Counted from the first letter of the stretch, positions 10,125 through 21,927 are shown. The stretch is 64,000 nucleotides of DNA from Usnea hakonensis (GCA_013423325.1 BLJB01000094.1:42640-106639), one strand, 5' to 3'. Notes: generated by a model not told the origin, from the letters alone. Numbers and translations are program-made.

Positions 10125-10978
10125 TCATCCACCTTTGTTACCCCCCTCAAGGGTCACCTCGACCCTACCAACAACCTTCGGCTCCCTCACCAAAGCCACA
10201 TGCGTATACACACCCTCCAAGCCCCCCAACGTCAAATCAATGACAAAATGATCCACCTTCACAAACCCCACCTTCTCCGCGGCAGCCATCGTCTCCCCCC
10301 CTTCCTCAACATCAACATAGCACACCACCCCTTCCTCATCAGCGCGTTCAAACGGCCACGACAACAGCATAGCACTAGCACCTCCCTCCCTATGAGCCGG
10401 AAAAACCGCAAAGTTATTGAGCACTGCCCTCACACACACTCAAATCAGCACAACCACCCAGTCAAGTCGAAAAAACGAAACACTCAAGGACATAAAAAAA
10501 CCGCACTCACCAAACGCCCTCCTCTCCCCCAGAACCCTCTCCCGCATCCTCCCCTCCCCCCTATCCAAATCAATCACAAACCCCATATTCATCCCCAAAA
10601 TCGGCTTGATCCCCTCCTTCCCCCCCACCGCGCCTCCCCTCCCTCTCCCCCCGGCACCTCCCACGCCGCCCACCCGACCATCACCCCCTCTCCCTCTCCA
10701 TCCCCTCGATCGACGACTTTCAAACATACTTCTTGAGCGGGATGAGTGGCTGCCACGTGTGCTAGATAAGCGGGGAAGAAGTCGGAGAGATGTTGGCGGA
10801 GGGTGCGAGGGGAGGCGCGGCCGAGTTGGATGGTGAGGGAGCGGGTTGGGGGGGTGGTTTCGAGGAGGGTGAGGGTGGGGGCGTCGGTGGGGAGGCAGGG
10901 GGTTAGGTGGAGGTTGTGGTTGTGGTTGTGGTGGTGGGGCTGGGGGAGGATGGGTGGTGGGAGGTGGAGGGGGTCCAT
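10125..10978 (-). CDS. GNAT-family N-acetyltransferase (copy 1), frame junction unresolved
   Basis: The N-terminal part starts at ATG 10978 and contains SLTIQLGRASPRTLRQHLSDFF and VGWAAWEVP. A second frame carries GIKPILGMNMGFVID and RVLGERRAF. After an 87-bp intron (10424-10510, GTGAGT...GGGCAG) the protein continues VLNNFAVFPAHREGGASAMLLSWPFERADEEGVVCYVDVEEGG. This is the acetyl-CoA-binding (R/Q-x-x-G-x-G/A) region of GNAT enzymes. The switch between the first two frames near 10610-10655 is not explained by a good intron. A 41-nt GTGCCG...GGAAG removal would keep frame but is very short and has no branch site. The region is extremely G-rich on the coding strand and includes a C7 run, so a sequencing indel is possible. 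The substrate is unknown. Its paralogue lies just upstream at 11411-12210. Confidence 0.65.
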
Positions 10979-11410
10979 GGTGTTGGTTCGTTGTGAGGTT
11001 GGTTGGTCGGTGGGTTTGATCGAGGATGTTGTGGGTGGGTGATGGTTGGAGAGAGGATTTAGGAGGGCGAAAGAGTGATGGTGTGGTTTGAAGATTTTAT
11101 ATGACGGGTGGGTTGTGTTGTTGTTGGAAGTCGTGGAGAGTGTTATGGTGGGTTAACACTTTTCAGCATGAGTAAGAAGGCGTTCGACTCACTGTGTTAG
11201 ATACCTTTCGGGCGCGTCATTGGCCACCGATACCATGGCGCTGATGTGTCTTTGTACTGGTTCTCATGCTTTGAGTGTGGCGAGTATTGTGTTATACGGA
11301 TCCGATTGACTCGAGAGTGTGTTAACAATCTTCTAGCATGTTTGTCTTAAATACAACCATTAGCGATCACAGAACTGGCTATTCTCTCCATCGCACCTGA
11401 CTCTATCTCC
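10979..11410. other. Intergenic region between the two GNAT copies
   Basis: No gene is seen. It should contain the promoter of copy 1 and the 3' end of copy 2. Confidence 0.4.
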
Positions 11411-12210
11411 CTACCTACCCCTCACTCCACCCTCCCAATTCCTCGGCTCCCTCACCATCGCCACATGCCTATACCTCCCCCTCAAATCCACCCCACACTC
11501 ATCAACTTTCCCAACCCCCACCTTCTCATATAACCCCACCCCTCCGCCACCCTCTTCACAATTCAAATAAACAAGTATCCCCTCCTCATCCGCCCGTTCG
11601 AAAAACCAAGTCAGCAACAAAGTGCCAACCCCGCCCCGCCCCTTTGGTGTTTTGGAAATGTAGAGATATGGTTGAGACTTCGTGTTAATAGGAAGGCGGA
11701 GACACTGTAGTCAGCAAGTAATTCATTCCTAGGTACAGTGGTAAGCGGCAGCTGATATACTCACAGAAGCAGTTCCTCCCATGCAACACCCTGCACTGCA
11801 TATCCGCTACACGAGTGTTCATCGCGCGATTGATGACGAGATTCATACCCCGTGGTGACGCTTCGTTATCACTTGTGTTTTTCTTCTGGCATGTCGTCAT
11901 CTAGCTCGGTCGTATCGTCGTCAACTTCCGGCGTTTTACCAGGTGATGGTAGCGACCATACGGCGAAGGCGATTATTTCCACTTCATTCGTGTTGCCGTT
12001 TGACTTTGGTGCCAGCACCTCTAGGTGGGCTTTTCTATCAGCTTTGGCATATGGGATGTCGGAGGAATACCTGTTGGCCAGCCAATGTTTCAGTGATTCG
12101 GGAGTGGCTGTGCCGAGTTGTAGTTGGAGGAAGGTTGTGATTGTGGAGGTCTCGAGAGAGGCGATGGTGGGGGCGTCGGTTTTGGCGCATTTCGTTACTT
12201 GGAGAGACAT
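11411..12210 (-). CDS. GNAT-family N-acetyltransferase (copy 2), possibly with a 1-base junction defect
   Basis: ATG 12210 opens MSLQVTKCAKTDAPTIASLE. Exon 1 runs to 11940. A 79-bp intron (11861-11939, GTAAAA...AACGAAG) joins AVWSLPSP to ASPRGMNLVINRAMNTRVADMQ in frame. Exon 2 ends at 11765 (HGRNCF). The next intron has a strong GTGAGT donor (11764) and a TGCTGACTACAG acceptor (11705). Removing these 60 bases leaves the downstream frame off by one. That frame then reads LRLPINTKSQPYLYISKTPKGRGGVGTLLLTWFFERADEEG, the GNAT acetyl-CoA site. Either a non-consensus splice, a sequence error or a real frameshift is present. The domain order and intron position match copy 1, so the two are tandem duplicates. 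The acetyl acceptor is unknown. Confidence 0.65.
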
Positions 12211-12906
12211 TGTTGTCGGCTTACTAAGGATGGTGGTGGAGATGTGTTGACAGCGGTTGTGTTCTTCACAGGTTAGTGTTGCGAGAGAGAATTTGGAAGT
12301 AGGAACCGGGTTCCATATCCGGGTTGTTTCTGGCACAATACACATGAGAGTCAGCATTGTGTTAATGGGTTCATTTGTGAGACACCCAAATTTTAGCCGT
12401 TGTAGAAGCATGCTATGATCTGTTGGGATCTGCTGATGGTGACAAAATATTGCAGGTACTACGTTGTAAGGTTCGCTGAGCTTACGTATATTCACAAGAT
12501 GTCCCTCGACGAGATTGGGCTTGGAGAGACAACTACTCTCAAAGCAGATGAACTCCTTGAGTGGAGACTGAGCGAGTCGCTTGCGAATGCGGCGTGCGCG
12601 GGACGTTTAACTATTTGACTATGTTACGACGCCATGACTTTGGAACCGAAATGGGAGAAGATATCGTTGGTTTGATGCAATCCGTGAGTTCAGTGGTGAA
12701 ACTTGGTCTATGGATTCTTGGTTAAGGTTCCGATGTTTCAATAGTAGAAGAGACTCAATGCCAAGAGAAGACTGGTTTGTGTCCAGGCCCAGTCCAATGA
12801 AGTTGGTTTGAAGTTGCATATAATTTCATAAATGCATCCTATAGCCTATTAAAACCGTTTTTAGCAACTAAACGTTCGACACTTTCTCTCTCGATCCCCG
12901 TCAGGC
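12211..12906. other. Intergenic region between the GNAT copy 2 start and the kinase 3' end
   Basis: No gene is supported. The stretch next to 12211 is the presumed promoter of the GNAT gene. Confidence 0.4.
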
Positions 12907-14612
12907 TCATTGGTTCTCGCCGATCTTACGCTTGACACCCTGTGCAGCGTTTCTTTCAAACACTTTCGCCTCTCCCCCATATCTCGCTAGCTTTTCCGCA
13001 GTGTCCAGAGCTTGAGCGGCAGAAGGTCGATCTCGAGCCTCGTAGGCAGTCATGCTCTCAAGCAGACTGATGTACCGTCTTCTCTCGTCGTTCTTGGCCT
13101 TCAGCAATCCAGTTGTCTGGTGAAATCGTGAAAGCCTGCCTCCCAGAACAAAGTCGGTCATATTCGTTCCTGCTAAGCTGACACCCCTTGTCCACGAGTT
13201 ATCGAAGCGATTCCACATCACGTGGCGTCCCAGCAGGACGGCAAAAAAGCTCATACCCAAGGCCCATACATCTACTGAATTTCCATATTTCTCCAGATTC
13301 ATCGTAGTTCCCATCTTCAAATCGATGACCTCTGGCGCTAGATAAGATATTGTTCCTTCTCCGTGGTCATCTGACAATGTCTCAGTGGTAGCTGCGTCCA
13401 AGTCCAGTATGACCCCTTTGAACGGGCTGAAGGAAACGACGCCAAGGTTGCTAGGTTTTATGTCCCTATGCATTATACCTTTGCTATCATGCAAGTATAC
13501 CAGCCCCCGTAAATATTCGATGAGCAAGGCGTTTTGAGCAGGGATGTTGAAGAAATGAGATTCTATGACGTCCTCGAGGCTAGACAGGGCCAGAGGATGG
13601 TATACGCAATAGATCGCTGGAACCTTTTGCTCGATGTTACTTGACACATGTAAGAGTCTCAAGACATTTGCCTTCTTAATGTTAGCTTTTCATTGCGTGA
13701 GTCAGTTCCTGCTGGGCTGGAAATAAATACATGTTCACCGATGAGCTCCATCATGGTTACATGCTGATCGAGTTTCCTTTCGTTTGGCTTTTTGAACCGT
13801 TTGATTGCAACAGCCGATCCATCTTGTGCCCACCCCACGGTGACTTCACCAAATGTTCCTCCAGCAAACGCTCCAGGCACGTAGGTGAATTCGTTCAAGG
13901 TGTGATAGGCAGCCGTCGAAGGAGCTGACAGTGATCGATGAGCCTTCCATTGACAACCGTGCTGAAGAGACATGAATTCCTCGAGACTTTTTCCGAAATT
14001 TCCGTTCACAATTGCGTCCCCTTGTTCAAACACGTAAGTACATCGTCCAAATTGGACCAGATGCATGTCTTCAAGGACCTTTGCAGAACTACTGAACTTT
14101 GGACCAATATGCTTGAGTCCTGTTAATCCAGTGACCTCCATGCCGTGGAGAGCTTCCACGGTGATCTGGCAAGACTCCTTGTGAATGTAGAGTCGCGCAT
14201 GCTTTCCCAGGATCTTATTGCTGCCGCAATCTGGATCCGACGGCCCAATTACCACATCTACCTCTGGTTTTTTGAACCCAGTACCAATAAACCATCCCAA
14301 GGCTGGGTCTCTTGGGAGTACGGCGGTGCTGAATTTGAACGCTCCAACAATCTGTGCTTGGTCGGCTTCTTCTTGGTCGCTTTGCTCATCTGACCCAGAG
14401 ACACTGCCAGACCTAGGCATCTCTTTGCCATGGATATGGATGAATGCACGCTCGTGTATGCGAGTACTTGGATTCTTGATCATGCTTTCCACAACACTGT
14501 GAAAAGCATGACACGCGAACTCATTCAAAGGTCTCAGCCATGCGAAGACATCATCCGTTCTAGAATCCTGCTCCCATGGAAGTGCTATGTCTGACAAAGT
14601 GTCTCCTTCCAT
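12907..14612 (-). CDS. FHA-domain Ser/Thr protein kinase
   Basis: There are two exons, 14612-13731 and 13674-12907, with a 56-bp intron (13675-13730, GTATTT...GCTAACATTAAG). They encode 549 residues. An FHA-like phosphopeptide-binding domain covers about 105-197 (DVVIGPSD, NKILGKHARLYI, LVQFGRCTYVF). The kinase domain follows. Its glycine loop is GAFAGGTFGEVTVG (about 247-260) and the ATP lysine is in VAIKRF (K271). The catalytic loop is HRDIKPSN (363-370). The metal-binding motif is DLD (385-387) rather than DFG, and YLAPEVIDL is the APE motif. VDVWALGMSFFAVLLG is helix F. The basic tail GVKRKIGENQ could act in nuclear targeting. The FHA-kinase arrangement recalls Rad53/Chk2-type kinases, but sequence alone does not show orthology. 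All catalytic residues seem present. Confidence 0.88.
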
Positions 14613-14950
14613 TAGGTGCAGTAAAGCCTACAGCGAATTAGTACCTACCATTTTTAGGGTTACTTTAGGATTCATACGTTGCTTAGGGTGATAATAGCTC
14701 GTACCTTCTCTGATTTCGAGGGGGAGAGACCTATCTATATGGGCAAAAGACGGGAGGTTTCAGGGGGCGACCTTTGGGGGCGATTTTGTCAGAGTGTTAT
14801 TAGTCGTCCGCCGTAGTATATTGAATCACGCCGTCACGTGAAGCTACACGCTAAAAATCCCGCTATCATCTGCCCGCATTCGAGACTTGGCACTCATCAT
14901 TTTTTTATTCTTCTTTTACATCTTTCATTAAAGGCGTCTCTGTTGGCAAA
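14613..14950. promoter_or_regulatory. Shared upstream region of the kinase and the 15-kb gene
   Basis: A 338-bp gap separates two divergent starts (minus 14612, plus 14951), so it should hold both promoters. A GTCACGTGA palindrome-like site (TCACGTGA at about 14834-14841) resembles an E-box/bHLH site. No experimentally testable start site is visible. Confidence 0.35.
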
Positions 14951-16170
14951 ATGACAACCATCATTTCTGATGACACCCTGGACCAAAGTGATCCACAGGC
15001 CATGGAGGCTGCAGGCTTCTACCAACACCTACTTGAAGACTGGCCTCCTCCATTACCGTCCACGCCGTCACCACGACGGAGCTATTCGGAAGAGCTTGAG
15101 CAACAACCCGATGATGATTTCTGGAACCTTTGCCGCAAGATTCATGCGGACATACGTGCCGAGAATGACAGAAAGCTCAAAGACCTAGGCTTTGCCTCGT
15201 GGGAGGAGAAGGAGAGGCATGACGAGGAAAAACGTCACAAACGGCTGGAAGACTACATCAGAGAACATGGACACCCGCCGCCGCCCCGCGTCTATACAAA
15301 AGAAGAAGAGGAGGCCCTCGAGCTGCAATACGAGAGAAGCTTAGAGCTCGAGAGAGCAAAGCGGGGGCCCGATTGTGACTGCGAGCGTTCGCGAAGTTCT
15401 GATACCAAAGATACTTTCGACCCGCTGACTATTTCGCAGAACACCTCCATCCTCGGTTCTGTCCCCAAAAGCTCATCAGCTATAAATCCCAGGGCGACGA
15501 TCCCGCCGAATTTCTCTACTTCCATTCCTTACAGCCTATAGACCTGAACATTACCATTAACGAGGGTGACCGTTCCAACCGTATGCCGGATTCATGGCTG
15601 GAACACGTATGGGGTGTACCAACTCAGAGTGGAGTGCTACACTTACCGCAATGGGCCAAAAGAGACGAAATCGTTCAGTGCATAATCAACGAAGAGGAAG
15701 TGAATGATATCACATATCATGGCGACTGCAAAAGATCCAGCAGAAAGGTGTCCTTGACTCCAAAGTTCAGCGTAGAGGAGCATGTTGACAGGTTGGCGGA
15801 ACTCGAGCAGACCACTCAGCGGGACTGTCAAGGCAAAAGAGAGGAGAGTGCTGTCGGGCTCGAACCCAAGCCGAAATCACCAAGCAATACATCAAAAGCA
15901 CATGAGCATACCCTTGCTATTCAGCCGGCGAAACCGATCTCTCAAGGGTCTAGAACCCACAGCCATTCAAAAGCTAGGGCTTCCACTCCGCAAAGGAGAC
16001 GTAACCCCCGCAGAGCGGCCTCTGTACTTGGCATGCTCGAAACCAAGCGATTCTTACAGGCACAAGCATCTGGTATCAAGAAACGACTCAGGGCTACGAG
16101 CAGAAAGACGAAAGCAGCTACCTTATCGGGTAGGCCACGAACGCGCGACCAAGGCACCTTGAAGACTTAG
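14951..16170 (+). CDS. Hypothetical charged protein in two overlapping frames
   Basis: ATG 14951 opens a 196-codon frame ending at 15541. It is rich in Glu, Lys and Arg, with a predicted coiled-coil-like stretch (WEEKERHDEEKRHKRLEDYIREHG, about 85-108). A second frame is open from about 15400 to the stop at 16170. It encodes YFAEHLHPRFC, ITINEGDRSNRMPDSWLEHVWGV and then a very basic Ser/Thr/Arg-rich tail. The frames overlap by about 140 bases, so they probably belong to one gene. The acceptor CTGACTATTTCGCAG (ending about 15440) is attractive, but I cannot find a good donor that keeps the frame. A frameshift is the alternative. I do not recognise the family. The basic tail suggests nucleic-acid or nuclear contact, but this is only inference. 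Confidence 0.5.
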
Positions 16171-18192
16171 GCCCCAAATCCTAGTGGCAGAGCAAGTACC
16201 GATCCTAGGCCTAGAATTAGGCAGCAGTTGTCCCGGAAGCTCAGGTGGATTACGGGGGCCGAATTTCGAGAGATCAAAGCGATCGACTGAGCCTACTCGG
16301 ACGACGCACAGAATGACTTTCAAACGACTCGTCACGAGTGCGAATCAGGCTTGCGCTGCCCCACAGAAGTCTTTTGGCGAAATGAGAGCGAGAGGACTGT
16401 CTAGCTTCTTCCTCAGCGATCCACTACCTTTAGCCATGCCGGAGTGTGAGTGTATCATAGTCCTTCTCACTCCTGGCCATTGCCATTGAGAATACAAGCA
16501 CCAAATGCCTACTGTACAACAAAGCACTTATTTCTCAAAACGTCTGCTTCAGGTCCACCACCGTGCTCACCAACCAACTCGTCAATTCACTGATCGCACT
16601 TCTACCTACGTGACAATGAGCAACTAGAGTGGTCTCGTAGAGCCTGCACGTTCCTAGAGCATATTGTATTTAGGAGCTACTGCTTTATACAAAAGATTTG
16701 TTGTCCGAGACAACAAATTGACCTCCGCCCACTTTGCCATGCTCTTCCACCCAAAGCTGCTTTCTCCCGTAGAGGCCAATGATTGATTTTCATAGCGAAA
16801 ACCCCTCTCTCGCCGACTCGGTAATGAATCAGTCAGATGATCTTGCTCTACAATCTTCCCCCTCCCCGGTCTTCCCCCAACTAAAGATATCTCCATCCCT
16901 CACCCACCCCCCACACTCAAAACGCACACAGCGCAGGGTATACCTACACCTAAATTCCATACCCAATCAATCACAGACACCCACGCGCTCTCAACGCCGG
17001 TCGGTGAATCAACAATCTTGAACCATTCGCCGCGTCGGCCCTACGCCCAATGGAACCGCTTGAAACATGTATGCATGAAGATATAGAATTTCACACATGT
17101 GCATAGTGCTTGCTCCGCAAGTGCACATTTGCTGGGGGTATATATACTTGGACCTAGCTTGTGTGATAATAGAGGGAGTGGAAGTCGGATAAGCGTTAGT
17201 GAGAGGATGTTGGATACTTAATGTATCGGATTGGGATGAGTTGGGTTGGGTTCTGGTAGATTTTGTGGGGGTTTGAGGGAGGGTAGAAGTGACGGGATGG
17301 GGTGGGATGGATGGGTATATTTGTTGGTTTGGACGGGGGAATTGGGTTGTTGAGTATGTGTTCTACGTGTAGGGAAGGCGGGGAGGCAATGTGGAGGTGT
17401 GATTCGGGTATGTAGTTCGGGCGGATGGGGTACGTGGATGAAAGAGATGGGAATAGATCTTGATGGGACTTGGTTGATAGATTTAGTTATTGTGTGTGCG
17501 GGATGCGTAGTGTTTGAGGTGGGTAGATGGAGAGGTAGTGGCTTCTCGCGCTGAGGGTCCAATCGAGATCTTTGGGGGTGTGACATGTGGTATCGTTGCG
17601 CTTTTGAGAGATTTTGTGTTCTCTCGCAGCAATATTCCTTTTCTTATTCTGACCAACACCGACCCACTGGGAGTCGAGCGGTCGCAAGGTCACAAGACCG
17701 CAAATGGAATTGTTGTATTTTTGAACTCGATGCAAAACTTCCAATCGACTTCCCTTCGATAAGACGTTGCGGTGAGCTCTCGGAATCTGCTGTTCCTACT
17801 CCAGAGGCTTGGATTTGGCTGGCTCGATCAGATTAAGGAGTGTTTGACGGTCTCTCTCTGGAGAGCATTACTAATACTCTTCTCGTGCGCTATGCTTATT
17901 GTGGTAGTAGATAGAGAGATAGACTTGCCGACATCTTTGTGCGAGTCAAGTAGTATAGAAGAAGCTAATTTCAGTTCCTGTTTTTAGATTCATGGCTGTA
18001 TTGTCTGTTCCTACTAGCTCACGTCTGATGCTCATAACCCTTGCATATACACCAGCCCCGAGCTTGGAGAATACCTTTCCACCTTTGGCCCATGCCAGCC
18101 TATCCTGAGCCTATCATAAGTAGGACGGCTCTTTCACTGGACATCGCAGGCTCTTGCCGTCTGACGATCATACGGCAAGCCATTTAGTGCAT
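16171..18192. other. Intergenic region, about 2 kb
   Basis: I see no supported gene. The part at 17210-17590 is strongly G-rich on the plus strand, which opens Pro/His/Thr-rich frames on the minus strand without domain character. Confidence 0.45.
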
Positions 18193-19019
18193 TTAGTATT
18201 CGAGACCCCAGCCTTCACTTTCAACATTCGACCACTCGTCACGTGCCAGATTTTCCAGCTGTGCCAAATCGCCAGCAAAATGCGTTTTCCAACTGTTCAG
18301 ATCAAGAGACCGGAGATAGAATGTTAACCGCCGACCGAGCTTCTCAGCAAGTGCTTTGAACGCACAAGAGAGGGTTTCTATGGTATATCTCAAACTAGAG
18401 CTCCCATAACCTCTATCGACCCTATCGACCCTTACGTCGACCCTCTGGAGCGCTGGACATTCCAATAGTAAGCTAACACGACCTGCCAGCTCGGCCGTGA
18501 CGCGCATCAGATAATTGTGGATAAGGACATCACGCAGCCAAACTTTGACGTCGATGCAATTCAAAGATACGACATCCGCGAACAGATAATCGATATTGCA
18601 TAAGAAGGTAGTCCCGTCTTCGCCGAGCATCAGTGGGAGGTTTTCAAGGCCGATGCTGATTCGGTTCCGTTTGAGAAGCATTTCACAAGCCTCTTTAGCG
18701 TATGTAGGAGTCGAGGCTAAGGGGGATAGTATTTCACAGCTGCTAGGACGTCGCAGGAAATGAGGTCTGGAACCGAAGTATATCGTCTCGGAGTGAGGGA
18801 GAGCTAGTCGATAAATTTCGTCGCGGATTTCGCGGGGAAGCGAGGCGAAGCTTGCTTGATCAGAACGAGAGGTGCGTACCTCGGTACGTTTGGAGTCACG
18901 ATGGGTGTGACGTCAGAGGGCGTCATCGTAGGATTCGAGGTCATGGTGACTTTGGTGTGATGAGGAGTAGTGGTGGGCTCCGAAGCCATAGTGACTTTGG
19001 GGTTCAGAGACTTGGCCAA
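18193..19019 (-). CDS. F-box-like protein with an apparent frameshift
   Basis: One frame starts at ATG 19019 and gives a Thr/Pro-rich N-terminus ending in VPRYAPLVLIKQAS. A second frame then reads FASLPREIRDEIYRLALPHSETIYFG and continues without break through MLLKRNRISIGLENLPL to the stop at 18193. LPREIRDEIYRLAL is the signature of the fungal F-box-like "LPxEIRxxIY" proteins. The two frames meet near 18830-18860 with no room for an intron (29 bases between the only GT and AG). This looks like a one-base frameshift or sequence error. If real, the gene is broken just before the F-box-like segment. Such proteins may serve as substrate adaptors of SCF ubiquitin ligases. That role is inferred. 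Confidence 0.6.
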
Positions 19020-19292
19020 GAAAGCAGAAGCTGTGACTTAAGATGTTGAGAAGTGTGGTGGTGGGCGCCGTGACTTTGGCAGAGGTTTAAGGTTGGAATT
19101 AGAGTAAAAGTAGCGTTGATACGGAACTTAACGAAAGCGAACTCAAAACCTCGAAATAGACTAGCGGCTGGCTATTCATGGAGTGAGCCTTAGAGTCGCC
19201 CTTGCCTACAACAACACAATATATTCGTTGTAAGTACCATTCTGCAACTTATCCACAACTCTGACACCAATCTCATTCTTGTCCGCGACCTC
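19020..19292. other. Short intergenic region
   Basis: No gene is seen. It separates two minus-strand genes. Confidence 0.4.
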
Positions 19293-20455
19293 TTAATATC
19301 CCTCCTGTGGCATATCATCCTTAGCGAATCCTTGCTTCTCAAGCGCCTCAATGAGACCCTCAACGTACTTCAGCGTGCTCCGTCCAAGCCTCTTCTGAGA
19401 CTCGCGCGGGAACGGAGTGGATTGCTTACCACTGGTCGTGTAGGCTGCAATGGCGGCAAAGTTTCGCTCAAAATTGGGCTGCAGCTCCAACGTCGGCAGG
19501 CCGAGGATTGACAGGATCTTAGCCTTGGCATCTCCAATCGCGGGCTCGTACTCAGATTTGATGCTGCTCTTGGCATCAAAATCCAATGCCGCAACAACAC
19601 TGGGATTAGAAGAGACGTCGGCGTCATTGACGGCCTTGGAGAGCTCGGAGCAGACAAGGCCGATGTTGTAGCTGAGTTGATTCGCGCCGAAATGAAGACG
19701 CAGCATGCCTCCGCTGATCTCAAACCTCGAGCTTGAGATTTCGGGGCTCGTGGTCTGTTCCAGTGTCATGGTGTGGGAAGAGGCAAGGGCGTTCAGCTCG
19801 GATTTTCCGGGAGCGTCGTACCTCTGGAAGCAGTCTGAGATGCCTTCGGTGGCGCTTTCACAGTTATTTTAGGGTGGGGGGTAGTTTTAGTGTATGTATG
19901 GAGATTGAAAGATAGCAGAGGGCTGGGAGAACACACTTGGCGAAAGTTTGGCCCGGGCACTCCTTGACACCAAGTTCCTCGGCTAGGGAATAGGGATGGC
20001 CTGCGCCGAATTCGATTTGCCATGGCTGCCCCAGGACAGAGGAGAAGTTAGCTTCGAGCTGAGGGAGCTTGCTTTCGAAATTGTCTCGGACTGGATTGAG
20101 CGGGCTGTCAGCCTTGAAATCTTGACTGTCCGAATATTGGCATGAAAAGTCCCTACCGACTTCCTGGTGAGGCTGAGCGAAATAGTCCGCAGGGACTTTT
20201 TATACCAACCCTCGGTCCTCAACCGACGCTTGGCATACCTTCTTTACGGATTGCGAGGGGTAACTTGGTCTTTGCGGCATTTCCTCCGGCGATACTGGGA
20301 GCAACAGAGGTCGCCGGGGTAATGATGTTGCTCGTCGCAAGGGCACTGTTGGTGGATGCAGACTCCGCGGCTACAGGAGCCCGAGCTCCGTTCTGAGACT
20401 TCTCCACAAATCCCAACTGAGCGGTGGCGCTCTTCAGGTCTCCGAGCTCGTTCAT
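19293..20455 (-). CDS. Orphan hypothetical protein, 3 exons, 333 residues
   Basis: Exons are 20455-20239, 20159-19937 and 19854-19293. Introns of 79 bp (GTATGC...CAGGAAG) and 82 bp (GTGTGT...AATAACTGTGAAAG) keep one frame throughout: 1002 bases, stop included. The first exon is Ala/Ser/Thr-rich and low complexity. The second contains PWQIEFGAGHPYSLAEELGVKECPGQTFA. The third contains ISDCFQRYDAPGKSELNALASSHTMTLE and FEISGGMLRLHFGANQLSYNIGLVCSELSKAV. No signal peptide or membrane helix is evident. I do not recognise the family and assign no function. The clean exon structure argues that it is a real gene. Confidence 0.65.
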
Positions 20456-21927
20456 GTTTTGTTTGGCTTTCTTGGAAAATCCATGGCCGATTGAAGATCT
20501 GAATCATATGTGAAAGCAGATGCGTTTATGCACTGATGAGTCTGCCCGCTGTGTAGGAGCGGGCTCTTTATGTTTTCTCTTCATCTTCGGATGCTCCTTT
20601 CCCCTGTGTGCATTTGCAGAGCCTAGCCTCCCTGCCTAAACGCTGCTTACATATTGATACACTGTCTCCGAACCCCACATTACCAACATGCGATGCTCAT
20701 GGAAGTTTGAGACAGGGGATTGGTGGGTGTTAAACCTATAATGATATGGAGAGACGTGATCTGTAGATGAGATCTAGATGGAGCGGGGGGCCGAATCTCG
20801 TGGTTTTTAGGGGTGTTTCCGGGCTAAGGGGCGGTTGGGCGTGAGTTGGCCTGTTGCTTGATATTTCCAGGGTCAGCACCCAGCATTTGCGATCATGGTT
20901 TTTGTTCATGATACAGTACAGCACGTATGCTAACAGGTGCATAGCTTCTGATTCTCAAATTCGAGCTCGAGGTATCGCATATCGGTTATGGCGGTCTGTT
21001 CGATATGCTCACAATTACGTCTGGAGAACCTCGTGGCGTATGGACGAACATCAATCCCGTCTTCATCCTTTCTTTCGTTGAGAGTGTTCTCGGCTATTTA
21101 CCCGTCGCAAGTGGGAGCAGCGAATCTCAGTGATACTACAAGCGGAATGTACCATTCAAGCAATCATCATGAAGATGGGGACTATCTCGTGGCCTGTACT
21201 TAGCTCAAACGTCGGGAGCGAAGCGGGCAGTTGACAGAAACATGTTGAAACGAGCATATGATTGATTCTAGGCTTGTCCAAACACGGTCGCCAAATAATA
21301 CTTCTGCTACATCGCAAAACGAAAGCACTCAAATCACTGCATCGAAAAGTTCCCTGGCCTCAAGATTTTAGCTCTTACTTCGATAAATGTTCGCGGCCTT
21401 CACAGTCGCCGTCATGTTTTTGTTTTGTCTCCACCCCTTCCTCTTGAATTCGCTCTCTTGCTCTAGCGTAATGCTTTTCATGTACTCTTGCTTGAACGGA
21501 GACCGTATGCACTTTCATACATTTTGCCCAGCTTGTTGAAATCTGATGAATGCTTTGGTAGATCGAGAAGCTATTTGAGGTTCTCTTGAAGATGTTCAGT
21601 CCCTTGCCTGGGATGAAGGTGAGATTTCCTCCTGTGCATGATATTGATCAGCGACACAGAGTCTTGGAAGAATAGTGAGGCTTCTTCGTGCCTTTCCATG
21701 GAGTCTCATTGACGTCGAAGGCTCAAGGGCATGCTTTCTTGTCATTATCCGCAGAAGCTCGGCGCAACGATTAGGTTTGACCCTAGAGTATGCTTCAGTC
21801 ACGTGAGCTGGCGTCATATCTCGATTGTAAACTTCCTTGTTGCACCATTATCAACCCATCAAACCCCCTACTTATACGAATATCAAGCACCCTCGATTAT
21901 CGAAAACTTGATATCCTTCAACCCATA
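20456..21927. other. Intergenic region, about 1.5 kb
   Basis: Only short frames are present. I see no domain. The right edge is the promoter of the hydrolase gene. Confidence 0.45.

Noticed and set aside
9953..10836. Plus-strand frames of 96-250 residues overlapping GNAT copy 1
   Set aside because: They are antisense shadows of the G-rich minus-strand gene. The minus strand shows the GNAT motifs and a good intron.
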